A stretch of DNA of 64,000 nucleotides from Bartonella raoultii (GTDB lineage Bacteria > Pseudomonadota > Alphaproteobacteria > Rhizobiales > Rhizobiaceae), in NCBI RefSeq assembly GCF_019659805.1, contig NZ_JAIFRO010000003.1, positions 181,711-245,710 on the forward strand, written 5' to 3'. Shown here one piece after another: positions 8,839 to 17,086 of the stretch. Within the stretch, counting starts at the first letter, position 1, and each line of letters opens with the position of its first letter. The notes beneath the pieces are model-generated. The model saw only the letters and a program-made list of their open reading frames with translations. It was not told the DNA's origin and made no database searches. The position numbers and the translations under genes were made by a program.

Positions 8839-9978
8839 ATGTCGACGGTTTATGATTGGTCTTTAAAAGCCTTAGAGAATGGCAATGCGGATGCTTTGAT
8901 CAATTGGTCAGAGGGTCAGCCTCCTAGTACAGTCAACAACAGCGCCCGTATGATGATGCAACGGATCAAAGAGTATCTCTTAGATACGGGAGGGGTTATT
9001 GAGAGTGTTTTTGTATATGATGAAGGACAAAGCACAACGTCGGTTCATTTGCAAAGTAGGTTGGCTTATCCTGCTTATAGGGACGGTCTTCATTTACGTT
9101 TTGTCTCACGTGGTCACAATAGAGGCGCGACGCGTGTTTCAGTTAATACTTTAACCAGCCAGCCTGTTTATAAGGCCACAGATAAAGGGCTATCGCTTTT
9201 ATCAGGTGGTGAGTTCCAAGAAGGGTGTGTTTATAGCCTTGTGTATGATGAAGCGCTTTCAGGTTGGCAAGTTCTCAATCCTACCCGTGATCCAGTTCCA
9301 GCGTCAAAAACATTACCGACTGGTTTAATCGGTCCTTTTGCCATGCGCCATTTACCGGCTGGTTGGTTGTTGTGTGATGGTCAGGCTTATAGTCGTTTAC
9401 ACTATAGGTCTCTTTTTTCGAAGATAGGGACGAGTTGGGGGGAGGGAGATGGTGTAAGAACCTTTAATGTTCCAGATTTGCGTGGGATGTTTTTACGGGG
9501 TCTTGATGAAGGGCGCAATGTTGATCCTTGGCGTTCTTTTGCAAGCCAGCAAGAGCATTCTTTAAAAGCCCATGATCATTTTATCGGTTCTATAGCCCCT
9601 CATTCTCTCGCCTCCCGTAAGAAGCGTGATGTCTCTTCTTCAGATGCTTTAAAAAGAAGCAAGCGTTCTCTTGATAGCGATGAGGAATGTTTAGGATTGA
9701 GCGGGGATGCCTTGGAAAGGTGTAATCAAGAATTTGATGAGAGAGCGGGCGTTCCAGCGGTTCCAGAGGTTCCCTTTTGGTTTACAGAATCGGATAAACC
9801 GCCCCGTTTACCTTGGTTTATTCGGTCTCCATTTGCCAATTTTTTAATTTCTTCTACGCCGTTACAAGAGGGTTTGGATCGTCTTGGTCCTCATGAACAT
9901 AGATTTCTTATCGACAGTTTTGGTGGAGAGGAAACGCGTCCAGTCAATGTATCGGTTGTATTTGGCATAAAGACATGA
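8839..9978 (+). CDS. Phage tail-collar domain protein, paralogue 3, with charged insertion
   Basis: The start at 8839 (MSTVYDW) is aligned with its paralogues; an ATG at 8827 would add four residues. The 379-residue product has the same N-terminal region and a collar domain (LPAGWLLCDGQAYSR, FNVPDLRGMFLRGLDEGR), ending GEETRPVNVSVVFGIKT. It is longer than its siblings because of an insertion of about 60 residues after the collar domain (~residues 255-330) rich in Lys/Arg/Ser/Asp, then proline. That insert contains two cysteines near each other (EECLGLSGDALERCNQE) and runs such as SRKKRD. The insertion lies where the paralogues also vary, so it is probably in the receptor-facing part. Confidence 0.85.
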   Translation: MSTVYDWSLKALENGNADALINWSEGQPPSTVNNSARMMMQRIKEYLLDTGGVIESVFVYDEGQSTTSVHLQSRLAYPAYRDGLHLRFVSRGHNRGATRVSVNTLTSQPVYKATDKGLSLLSGGEFQEGCVYSLVYDEALSGWQVLNPTRDPVPASKTLPTGLIGPFAMRHLPAGWLLCDGQAYSRLHYRSLFSKIGTSWGEGDGVRTFNVPDLRGMFLRGLDEGRNVDPWRSFASQQEHSLKAHDHFIGSIAPHSLASRKKRDVSSSDALKRSKRSLDSDEECLGLSGDALERCNQEFDERAGVPAVPEVPFWFTESDKPPRLPWFIRSPFANFLISSTPLQEGLDRLGPHEHRFLIDSFGGEETRPVNVSVVFGIKT

Positions 9979-9987
9979 GGTTATGCG

Positions 9988-10209
9988 ATGTTATCAAAAC
10001 CCTTTGCGATTTCAGCTTTAAGTGACCCGTCTCAAGTACGGGTTGTTTTGTATTCCGGTGAGCGCTTTGTGCACGCCCCGTTAAATGGGGTTAGTGATCT
10101 TTTGAAAGCTGCTTTGCACTCAGAGCTTTCCGTTTCATTCAAGCGTTTAGAAACTGAATTACAAGCTTTGAGGGATGAAGTGGAAGAATTGAAAGCGTGT
10201 TTATTTTAA
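9988..10209 (+). CDS. Small coiled-coil phage protein of unknown function
   Basis: A 73-residue protein with GAGG upstream of the ATG, nine bases after the third collar gene. The first half is strand-like (VRVVLYSGERFVHAPLNG). The second half is a heptad-type helix (FKRLETELQALRDEVEELKACL) that should form a coiled coil. Its place between the collar genes and the giant fibre suggests a connector or fibre-assembly protein, but no family is recognised. Confidence 0.6.
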   Translation: MLSKPFAISALSDPSQVRVVLYSGERFVHAPLNGVSDLLKAALHSELSVSFKRLETELQALRDEVEELKACLF

Positions 10210-10243
10210 GGCTTTATGAAGAGTTGATGTAAGGAAGCAAGAA

Positions 10244-13200
10244 ATGAGTATACCCCACCATACCCATGAATATTATCTCCCAACGGCAACCAAAGAAGAG
10301 ATAATAGAGGGGCGTTCGCAAGATACGGTTGTTGTTCCCAAGTTGTTAGGGACGGCTTGCCTTTATTCTTATGAAACTTTTGCGCCGTTAGAACAGGTTG
10401 TCGATGTAAGGAAAGAAGTAGAAACGGCAACCGCCCGTGCAAATGGCGCCCAACAAAAGGCAGAAGAGTCCAAAAGACTATCAGAGCAGGCGCTTACAGA
10501 GGTGCAAAGAACGGTTGAAAGTGTTGGCAATGCGCTCACGCGTGCAAACAGTGCACAAGAGAGTGCAGGAAGAGCAGAGCAGACAGCTTCAGAAGCCAAA
10601 ACAACAGCGGCAGAAGCACAATTGGTCTCGGCAGAAGCCAAGCTTAAATCGGAGGCAGCAGAAAGATTATCGCAAGAAACGCAAACGATAGCTTCAAAAG
10701 CCAAGAGAATATCGGAAAGCGCGCAAGCAGCTGTTGAGAAGAACATATCAGAAGTTGATACGGCGAAAGGTTTATTAAGCTCAGGATTGGCAACAGTTAC
10801 ACAAGCCAAGCAGGAAAGTGAGAGTGCATTGCGTATAGCAAGAGAAGCCAAGGCGGAATCCTCACAAGCCTTAACAGCTTCAGGATTAGCGCAGTCGACC
10901 TCAGAAGAAAGCAAGACAGTCTCACAACGAGCAGAAGCCAGTGCTAGAGAAGCCGAACAATCTTCTCTGATAGCAAAGAATGGAGCGTTAGAAGCCAAAC
11001 AGATAGCTGATGCTGCAAAACTTCTCTCAGAAGAAAGCAAGACTTTGTCAGAACTTTCTAAGACGGCTTCAGATCAATCACTCTTGGTTTCGACACAAGC
11101 CAAGCAGGCCAGTGAAGAGGCCAGCAAGCAAGCCTTAGAAGCTTTAAGCAAGTCGGTTGAATCACAGACATTGTCGGAGGAAGCCAAGAAAATAGCGACA
11201 GAAGGCATACGAGAAGTTAAGCAAGAGGTTTCGTCGATTTCGAAAGTAGCAATGCAAGCGGAACAAACAGCGACAGAGACGACGCAAGTCGCAGCCACAG
11301 CCGTTGCAACATGTCATGAAGTTAAGACAGTTTCTCAGAGAGCCAAGAGTGTTGCAGAAACAGCCCAGCAGGTAGCGACAGAAGCGAAGGAGTTAGCAGA
11401 ATCTTTTAAGGGTGTAGCAGAAGGTGCATCTCGTACAGCCAATGAAGCCAAGGAGGCAAGTGAAAGAGCTTTGAGGAGCTCTCATCAAGCAGAATCTTCA
11501 AGCAACAGTGCTCAGCAGGTAGCGACAGAAGCGAAGCGTTTAGCAGAGCAAGCGGTCAGTTCAGTCACAGAGGTCACCAAGACCGCTCAACAGGTAGCAA
11601 GCTCTGTTGAGACAGCCGTTAGTCTGTCTCAAGAAACACGATCGCTTGCAGAGAGAGCCCAAAGTCTTTCTGGAGAAGCACAAGCTACGGCTTCAAAAGC
11701 ATTATCGAAAGCAGAAGAATGCGAAGCCGCATCGGGTGAAGCCTCAAGAGTCTCTTTAGAAGCCAAGCAGATAAGTGAAACAGTGCAAGCAACAGTAACT
11801 TCTCTACAAAGCAGTGTTGATAAAGCAGTTTCAGAAGCAGCAGATGGCAAGAGTAAAGCAGCAGAAGCAAAACAGCTAGCATTGGAAGCGAAGGATGCCT
11901 CCACCAATGCCCTCACTTCTTCTAGGGATGCCAAGGAGCATTCTTCACAGGCGCTTACAACAGCCCATGATGCGAAGACAGCTTCCCTAGCGTCTCAAAA
12001 GAAAAGTGAAGAGGTTGCAGGTATAGCGAATGAAGCAAAATCTTTGGTTGATAGAGCGGTTTTGGATGCAAGCGCCGCCAAGCAGGCGTCGACAAGCGCG
12101 CTTACAGCCTCCAGTGATGCGAAGCAGCAAGCTTCTGAGGCTGTTGTTTTCGTTAAAGAGGCCAAAAGTGTTTGTGAAGAATCTAAGGCATTATCCGATA
12201 AAGCAATCAAGGTCTCTACGGAGGCCCAACAGGCATCGGAGGCATCACGAACCGCTTCTCTGGATGCGCAAGCAACAGCAGGCTTGGCATCTACAACAGC
12301 CAATGATGCGAAAAGCATAGCAGAGCGTGCACACAGTCTATCGGAAGAGGCAAAGAGCTTAGCGCAAGAAAGCAAAGCGCGTTTTGAAAGCGTTCAACAA
12401 AAGATAGAAGACATCAAAGAAGTTTCAGATACAGCTCTCTCCACAGCGAATGCGGCCAAACAAACAGGAGAAGAGACAAGCAAGCAAGCTTCAGAAGCTT
12501 TGACGAAGTCTGTTGAAGCCAAGGCTTTATCAGAGGAAGCGAAAAGTGTCTCAGAGACTGCTCGTAGGAAAGCGAATGAAGCAGAGCAGGCAGCGTCAGA
12601 AGCCTCAAAGGTCGCTTTAGAAGCAAAAGCAGTTGCAGAACGGGCTGTTGTTACGGATGGAGAAACCCTTCGAGGGGGAGAAGCGCTCAAAAGTTTAGTT
12701 GAAGAGGTAAAGAAGAAAGCAGAAACAGCAGAAAGTTTAGCTTCAGAAGCAAAAGAGAGCGCTTCACAGTCCTTGCTAGCTTCTAATCATGCAAGGAGTG
12801 AATCAGCAACAGCGGTAAATACAGCGAATGATGCAAAGAGTAAGGCAGAAGAAGCCAAGACCCTCTCAGAAGCGTCAAAGAGTATGAGCAGTGATGCAAA
12901 GCAATTGGCTACACAAGCCAAGGAAACCTTGACAAGCGCGCTTACAGAAACAAGGGATGTAAAAGAGCAAGTAGAGGCAGCAAAAAGAATATCAGAAGAA
13001 GTAAAGCAAGAGCTTATAGGATTAAAAACGTCATCAGACTTGGCATTATCGACAGCGAATGCAGCAAAAGCCACGGGAGATCAAGCCTCTCAACAGGCTA
13101 CAGAAGCAAAGAGTTTAGCAGAAGATGCCAAGAGTGTTTCAGACAAATTACAGAGCAAAATAGATAAGATAGAGCAATTAGCAGAAAAAGCGCAAGAAAC

Positions 13201-15751
13201 GGCTACAGCCTCCAAAGAAGCGGCTTCTTATGCGAAACATGATGCCGATCAAGCACAAAAGAAGGCGCAAAGTTCAGAGAATTTATCCTATCAAGCCTTA
13301 AATAAAGCCGAAGAAGCCAAGCAATCGGCGGATGGAGCGAGTATAAAAGCGAGCTTGGCAGAAATGGCAGCAGAAGAAGCCAAGAAAACCGCCGGCTCCA
13401 CTTTATCGCAAGCTTATGCCGCCAAAGATGAAGCAGATAAAGCCAAGGAAATAGCGAATGGAGCAAGAATAAAATCCAGCTTGGCAGAGAGTGCAGCGGA
13501 AGAAGCCAAGAAAACCGCCGGTTCTTCTTTATCACAAGCTTATGCCGCGAAAGATGAGGCGGGTAAAGCCAAGGAAGCAGCACATGGAGCGAGTATAAAA
13601 GCGAGCTTGGCAGAAATGGAAGCAAAAGAAGCCAAGCAATCAGCAAGTTCAGCGTGGAGAGAAGCCAATGAAGCCAAAGATTCTGTAAAGACTATAAAAG
13701 AGAGCGTTTCCAATGCGAAAGATGATGCAGAGCAAGCGCGGCAAACAGCAGAAGAAGCCAAGCAATCGGCGGATGGAGCACGTCATAAAATCAATGATGT
13801 TGAACAGGTTATAGAGACGCTCAAAGCCTCACTTGATTTGGTAAAAACGGATGCATCAGGAGCCTTGTCAACAGCGCAAAAGGCAGAAACAGCCGCTTCA
13901 GCTGCGAAAGAAGAGGCAAGTCAAGCGCAAGAAGTAGGCAAGAATGCGAAGTCGACAGCAGATGAGGCGTTAACGAAAGCGACAGATGCCAAGAGCCATG
14001 CTGAATTGGCAAACACCACCTCCAATGAAGCCAAGACACTTGCCGAGCAAGCCACGAGCAGGCTCAATTCCCTGAATTTATCGGAAATGCGCCAAAGGGT
14101 TAATGCGCTTCAACAAAGTGTAGAACAAGCGCATCAATCGTCACAAACAGCGAGCAACAAGGCTGAAGAAGCGACCCAACAAGCAAGCCAAGCCAAGAGT
14201 TTGGCACAAGAAGCCAAGAATACAGCAGAAGGGGTAAAAAGTAGTTTAGAGACATTAAAAACGACATCAGAGCAAGCACAAGAGAATGCCTCTGAAGCCC
14301 TTCGTATAGCCAAAGAAGTCAAAGCCGCCTCAGAAGGTTCAGATGTTGAGGAAGATGAAGAAATAAGCGAAACGGCAGATGATGAAGCGATGGCCATAGC
14401 GTCCGATGCGCAAACAGTTGCTTATGATGCCCGCTTGAAAGCCATGTCAGCGGATATAAAAGCCGATAGAGCCGATCGCAATGCGCAGAATGCGAAGGAA
14501 GAAGCCAAGAATGCGCAGGAAAAAATCGCGGAAGTGAAGGAAGAAATTACAAAAGCGAAGAAAGAAATCGAAGAAGCCAAGCAAAGCGCGAGTCATGCAA
14601 TACGAGAGAATAATAGTACGAAGAGATGGCTCACACAGACATTCCAAAAAACGGAGCAATTAGAAAAAGACCTAGACGATATGGATCTTTCTGTGAGCAA
14701 CGTCTCTAATAACATCCGTACGGTCCAAACGAAGGTGGAAGAAGCAAAAACATTAGCACAAGAGTTCAAAACGGCTTGTGAACGTAGCGCTTCTGATCTT
14801 CTCAAAAAGTTAAGTTGGAATGTTTTTACCCAGTCCACGCCATTTCTGAAGACAGATATAACCAAACGGCTCATTTTAGAAGGAGAAACGCATATTTCTG
14901 TCAAGGATGGGAGTGATATACAGCTGGTCAGTTTTACGAGCAGTTCTACAGAGGTCGCGCTTCCTTCTTCAGGTCTTTCAGCCGGTAAGGATTATTATGT
15001 CTATTTGGTGAATGGGGGGAGAGAGGACCAAAAACTGATTGTGTCAGAGTATAAAAGTTCTCCCCGTGATGCAGACATTTCAACATATAATTGGAAGCAG
15101 ATAGGCGGTTTTCATACGCTTTGTGCAGATGTTGGCTATTCTGCGTATCATCCTTTATCCGGTTATAAAGCAGGGGATATTTTACCCCGTTCTGTTTGGT
15201 GTCTCAATCATCGCCCGCATTGTTCCCCAGAAGGTATGGTCTACGATCCTAGAAGAGATCTTTGGGTGGATATCTATCTTCAATCCGGTAAGGGGGAAGA
15301 TACCAAATCAGCCTATGGTGTTCCGATCACCAGCAATCGTTCTTATACAGATCATGCCAAGGATATGATGCAGGTAAAGAAAAGGTTATTGGGTCATGAG
15401 GATTTTCTTTCAGCGATGTATGGAAGCAATGAAAATAGCAGTATTGAGGGACAACAAGCGCCTACACCAGCCCATTCAGGAGGTCATAAGGATACACAAG
15501 AACGTCGTATGATCTCGCATATTGGTTGTGAGGATGGTTATGGTTATGTTTCGCAATATTTATCAGAGTTTTTCCCGGTTCCCAATCAAAGTGATCCTTC
15601 AAAGAGTGATATGCATGTTTTGATTGGTGGTGGGAGTTGGCAGGATGGAGCAGAATGCGGTAGTTTTTTTCGTCAGAGCGTGCATTCTCGTAATTTTACG
15701 GATGAGAAGGTAGGAGCGCGTGGATGCTGTCGTCCACGTCGTTTTATTTGA
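10244..15751 (+). CDS. Giant coiled-coil tail fibre with lectin-like C-terminal tip
   Basis: An 1835-residue protein preceded by AAGGA. A short N-terminal head (residues 1-45) is followed by ~1475 residues of almost uninterrupted Ala/Ser/Glu/Lys coiled coil built from variations on SEEAKxxA-type heptads, including a 42-residue tandem repeat at ~1032-1150. The stalk ends near residue 1520. A globular region follows: a beta-rich part (ISVKDGSDIQLVSFTSSSTE) and a tip at ~1789-1835 with LIGGGSWQDGAECGSFFR and VGARGCCRPRRF. The GGSW...G...GARG pattern resembles C-type-lectin-fold ligand domains at phage fibre tips (the Mtd/formylglycine-enzyme-like fold), as used by diversity-generating retroelement targets; this is inference. 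The likely role is adsorption to the host surface. Codon use makes the opposite strand open too, which is an artefact. Confidence 0.8.
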   Translation: MSIPHHTHEYYLPTATKEEIIEGRSQDTVVVPKLLGTACLYSYETFAPLEQVVDVRKEVETATARANGAQQKAEESKRLSEQALTEVQRTVESVGNALTRANSAQESAGRAEQTASEAKTTAAEAQLVSAEAKLKSEAAERLSQETQTIASKAKRISESAQAAVEKNISEVDTAKGLLSSGLATVTQAKQESESALRIAREAKAESSQALTASGLAQSTSEESKTVSQRAEASAREAEQSSLIAKNGALEAKQIADAAKLLSEESKTLSELSKTASDQSLLVSTQAKQASEEASKQALEALSKSVESQTLSEEAKKIATEGIREVKQEVSSISKVAMQAEQTATETTQVAATAVATCHEVKTVSQRAKSVAETAQQVATEAKELAESFKGVAEGASRTANEAKEASERALRSSHQAESSSNSAQQVATEAKRLAEQAVSSVTEVTKTAQQVASSVETAVSLSQETRSLAERAQSLSGEAQATASKALSKAEECEAASGEASRVSLEAKQISETVQATVTSLQSSVDKAVSEAADGKSKAAEAKQLALEAKDASTNALTSSRDAKEHSSQALTTAHDAKTASLASQKKSEEVAGIANEAKSLVDRAVLDASAAKQASTSALTASSDAKQQASEAVVFVKEAKSVCEESKALSDKAIKVSTEAQQASEASRTASLDAQATAGLASTTANDAKSIAERAHSLSEEAKSLAQESKARFESVQQKIEDIKEVSDTALSTANAAKQTGEETSKQASEALTKSVEAKALSEEAKSVSETARRKANEAEQAASEASKVALEAKAVAERAVVTDGETLRGGEALKSLVEEVKKKAETAESLASEAKESASQSLLASNHARSESATAVNTANDAKSKAEEAKTLSEASKSMSSDAKQLATQAKETLTSALTETRDVKEQVEAAKRISEEVKQELIGLKTSSDLALSTANAAKATGDQASQQATEAKSLAEDAKSVSDKLQSKIDKIEQLAEKAQETATASKEAASYAKHDADQAQKKAQSSENLSYQALNKAEEAKQSADGASIKASLAEMAAEEAKKTAGSTLSQAYAAKDEADKAKEIANGARIKSSLAESAAEEAKKTAGSSLSQAYAAKDEAGKAKEAAHGASIKASLAEMEAKEAKQSASSAWREANEAKDSVKTIKESVSNAKDDAEQARQTAEEAKQSADGARHKINDVEQVIETLKASLDLVKTDASGALSTAQKAETAASAAKEEASQAQEVGKNAKSTADEALTKATDAKSHAELANTTSNEAKTLAEQATSRLNSLNLSEMRQRVNALQQSVEQAHQSSQTASNKAEEATQQASQAKSLAQEAKNTAEGVKSSLETLKTTSEQAQENASEALRIAKEVKAASEGSDVEEDEEISETADDEAMAIASDAQTVAYDARLKAMSADIKADRADRNAQNAKEEAKNAQEKIAEVKEEITKAKKEIEEAKQSASHAIRENNSTKRWLTQTFQKTEQLEKDLDDMDLSVSNVSNNIRTVQTKVEEAKTLAQEFKTACERSASDLLKKLSWNVFTQSTPFLKTDITKRLILEGETHISVKDGSDIQLVSFTSSSTEVALPSSGLSAGKDYYVYLVNGGREDQKLIVSEYKSSPRDADISTYNWKQIGGFHTLCADVGYSAYHPLSGYKAGDILPRSVWCLNHRPHCSPEGMVYDPRRDLWVDIYLQSGKGEDTKSAYGVPITSNRSYTDHAKDMMQVKKRLLGHEDFLSAMYGSNENSSIEGQQAPTPAHSGGHKDTQERRMISHIGCEDGYGYVSQYLSEFFPVPNQSDPSKSDMHVLIGGGSWQDGAECGSFFRQSVHSRNFTDEKVGARGCCRPRRFI
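13337..13690 (+). repeat. 126-bp in-frame tandem repeat in the fibre stalk
   Basis: Units start at 13337, 13463 and about 13589; the third diverges after roughly half its length. Each unit encodes 42 residues, exactly six heptads, with the shared core AEEAKKTAG and LSQAYAAKDEA. The heptad-compatible length means copy-number change would lengthen the coiled coil without disturbing its register. Confidence 0.8.
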
Positions 15752-15787
15752 GAAACTTCATAGAAGGATCCAGTCTCATTTTTATTC

Positions 15788-15813
15788 AGCCTCACTTTTG
15801 TGGGGCTTTTTTT
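15788..15813 (+). terminator. Intrinsic terminator directly upstream of the lysozyme gene
   Basis: An eight-base-pair stem (AGCCTCAC with GTGGGGCT, one G-U pair), a four-base TTTT loop and a seven-base T run. The T run runs straight into the GGAGG ribosome-binding site of the lysozyme gene. The same hairpin is conserved in the decayed second cassette at 22622-22648. It would end most fibre-operon transcripts before lysis, unless it is read through. Confidence 0.75.
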
Positions 15814-15825
15814 ATGGAGGAGCAA

Positions 15826-16488
15826 ATGCGCAAGATATCGAAGGAAGGTTTAGAGCTTATTAAACAATGGGAAGGTTTACGCTTAGAGGCTTATAGAGAT
15901 GAGGCATGTGTGTGGACGATTGGTTATGGTCACACCAGTTATGCGGGCAAACCTTTGGTGCATAAGGGCATGTGTATTACGAAAGAACAAGCCGAAGAGA
16001 TACTTTGTAAAGATTTAGAGCAATTTGAGCATGCGGTAGAGCAGTTTGTCATGGTTTCGTTAACGGATGCGCAATTCGCGGCATTGGTGTCGTTTTGTTA
16101 TAATGTAGGCACAACCGCCTTTTGCCAATCGACCTTATTAAAAAAGCTCAATAAAGGGGATTATGAAGCTGTTCCTACAGAATTACAGAAATGGAATAAG
16201 GTAGGAGGTAAACCGCTTCAAGGATTAGTCAATCGTCGCGCCGCTGAAGCAGGGTTATGGGCCAAGGGATCTTATGTTTGTTCCAATTATCAAAAGGTAG
16301 AAACGAAAGAGAGGAGCGGTTTGTTCAAGATAGAAGCGCTTGCACCGATTATAGGGTCCTGTTCAGGGCTTGGAGGGCTTTTTGCAGGCAATGGTCCTAT
16401 CCAATGGGTTTTGGCAGGGATGATGGTTCTAGCTGCTGTAACAGGGGTTTTTATAGTCACAAAACGCTTTAAGGAACAGCGGTTATGA
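15826..16488 (+). CDS. Phage lysozyme (GH24 endolysin) with C-terminal membrane segment
   Basis: The ATG at 15826 has a GGAGG ribosome-binding site five bases upstream, favouring it over ATG 15814. The 220-residue product is a T4-lysozyme-type muramidase. The catalytic triad matches T4 Glu11-Asp20-Thr26: Glu16 in KQWEGLRL, Asp25 in AYRD, Thr31 in VWTIGYGHT. NVGTTAFCQSTLLKKLN and RRAAEAGLWAKG are further family motifs. There is no N-terminal signal or SAR anchor. Instead residues ~193-214 (IQWVLAGMMVLAAVTGVFIV) form a single transmembrane segment with a basic tail. It should cleave peptidoglycan at the end of the phage cycle. Its stop overlaps the i-spanin start (ATGA). Confidence 0.92.
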   Translation: MRKISKEGLELIKQWEGLRLEAYRDEACVWTIGYGHTSYAGKPLVHKGMCITKEQAEEILCKDLEQFEHAVEQFVMVSLTDAQFAALVSFCYNVGTTAFCQSTLLKKLNKGDYEAVPTELQKWNKVGGKPLQGLVNRRAAEAGLWAKGSYVCSNYQKVETKERSGLFKIEALAPIIGSCSGLGGLFAGNGPIQWVLAGMMVLAAVTGVFIVTKRFKEQRL

Positions 16489-16712
16489 TTTTATATCTTA
16501 AAAGAAATCTGTCTTTTCTGTTAACGGCTATAGCCGTTTTTTTTATAGCTTTGGCTAAAGCCTTTCACCTTGGAAAGAAGAGCGAGCGTCAAAAGCAGGT
16601 AGAGACAGCATTAAAGAGAGCGACAACACGTTTTGAGGTTGAAAATGAAGTTAATCAAAAAAGTGATAGTGGTGTGCGTGCTGCTCTGTCTCGTTGGATG
16701 CGGGACAAATAG
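16485..16712 (+). CDS. Rz-like i-spanin
   Basis: A 75-residue protein beginning in the ATGA overlap with lysozyme. It has an N-terminal transmembrane segment (LSFLLTAIAVFFIALAKAF), then a charged periplasmic helix (KKSERQKQVETALKRA) that should form a coiled coil. This is the topology of inner-membrane spanins, which link to an outer-membrane lipoprotein to fuse the two membranes in the last step of lysis. The following lipoprotein gene starts inside it in another frame, the classic embedded Rz/Rz1 arrangement. Identification is by topology, size and gene order rather than sequence match. It is shorter than lambda Rz (153 residues). Confidence 0.7.
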   Translation: MILYLKRNLSFLLTAIAVFFIALAKAFHLGKKSERQKQVETALKRATTRFEVENEVNQKSDSGVRAALSRWMRDK

Positions 16713-16848
16713 ATCAGTTTCTTGTGTTGGTTGGTTGCCCATTTATTTAGATCAACAGGATGTTCAGGTCATCAGTTCTCACCTCGCAAGGGATATTTTA
16801 AAGCATAATCAACAGGGGGCTCACGTGTGTGGTTGGCAAGATGGTTAA
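16645..16848 (+). CDS. Rz1-like o-spanin lipoprotein
   Basis: A 67-residue protein whose ATG lies within the i-spanin gene in a different frame (68-base overlap). The N-terminus MKLIKKVIVVCVLLCLVGCG is a lipoprotein signal with lipobox LVGC. The mature part has further cysteines in SCVGWLPIYL and VCGWQDG. An outer-membrane lipoprotein encoded overlapping an i-spanin is the expected o-spanin; it is less proline-rich than lambda Rz1. A decayed copy at 21612-21815 is missing exactly the lipobox cysteine. Confidence 0.7.
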   Translation: MKLIKKVIVVCVLLCLVGCGTNRSVSCVGWLPIYLDQQDVQVISSHLARDILKHNQQGAHVCGWQDG

Positions 16849-17059
16849 GAAACAAAGCAGAAAAGAACAAGATTTAACAGAAAAAGAACGCCAACTGCTC
16901 CTTGAGATGCTGGAGACCTATCAAGGCTTAAAGATGATGTCACGTCTTATGAAATGGGGGGCCTTTGCTGTCTTTATCTTTGTCATGGATTTTTCCCGTT
17001 TCATAGATGCCATAGAAAATAGCTTCTCACACTTAAAAAGATGGATAACAAAAAGTTAG
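16841..17059 (+). CDS. Small single-span membrane protein, putative holin
   Basis: A 72-residue protein beginning eight bases before the o-spanin stop. It has a highly charged N-terminus (KKQSRKEQDLTEKERQLL), a helical segment, one hydrophobic span (WGAFAVFIFVMDF, residues ~39-51) and a basic end. As the only remaining membrane protein in the lysis cassette it is the best holin candidate, although with one clear span it could instead be an antiholin or accessory lysis protein. The decayed copy at 21407-21619 preserves the same order. No strong ribosome-binding site, so it is probably coupled to the upstream gene. Confidence 0.55.
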   Translation: MVKKQSRKEQDLTEKERQLLLEMLETYQGLKMMSRLMKWGAFAVFIFVMDFSRFIDAIENSFSHLKRWITKS

Positions 17060-17086
17060 AGACTACAAAATATTTCCTTTAAAAAT

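Noticed and set aside
10369-14904. Many long open frames on the minus strand opposite the giant fibre gene
   Set aside because: They are antisense shadows caused by the repetitive Ala/Ser/Glu/Lys codon pattern; they are Ser/Ala/Leu-rich, lack ribosome-binding sites, and the plus frame is a coherent coiled coil.
15600-15751. Template repeat or reverse transcriptase for a diversity-generating retroelement
   Set aside because: No near copy of the fibre tip and no reverse-transcriptase gene is visible in the window; only the lectin-like fold is proposed.
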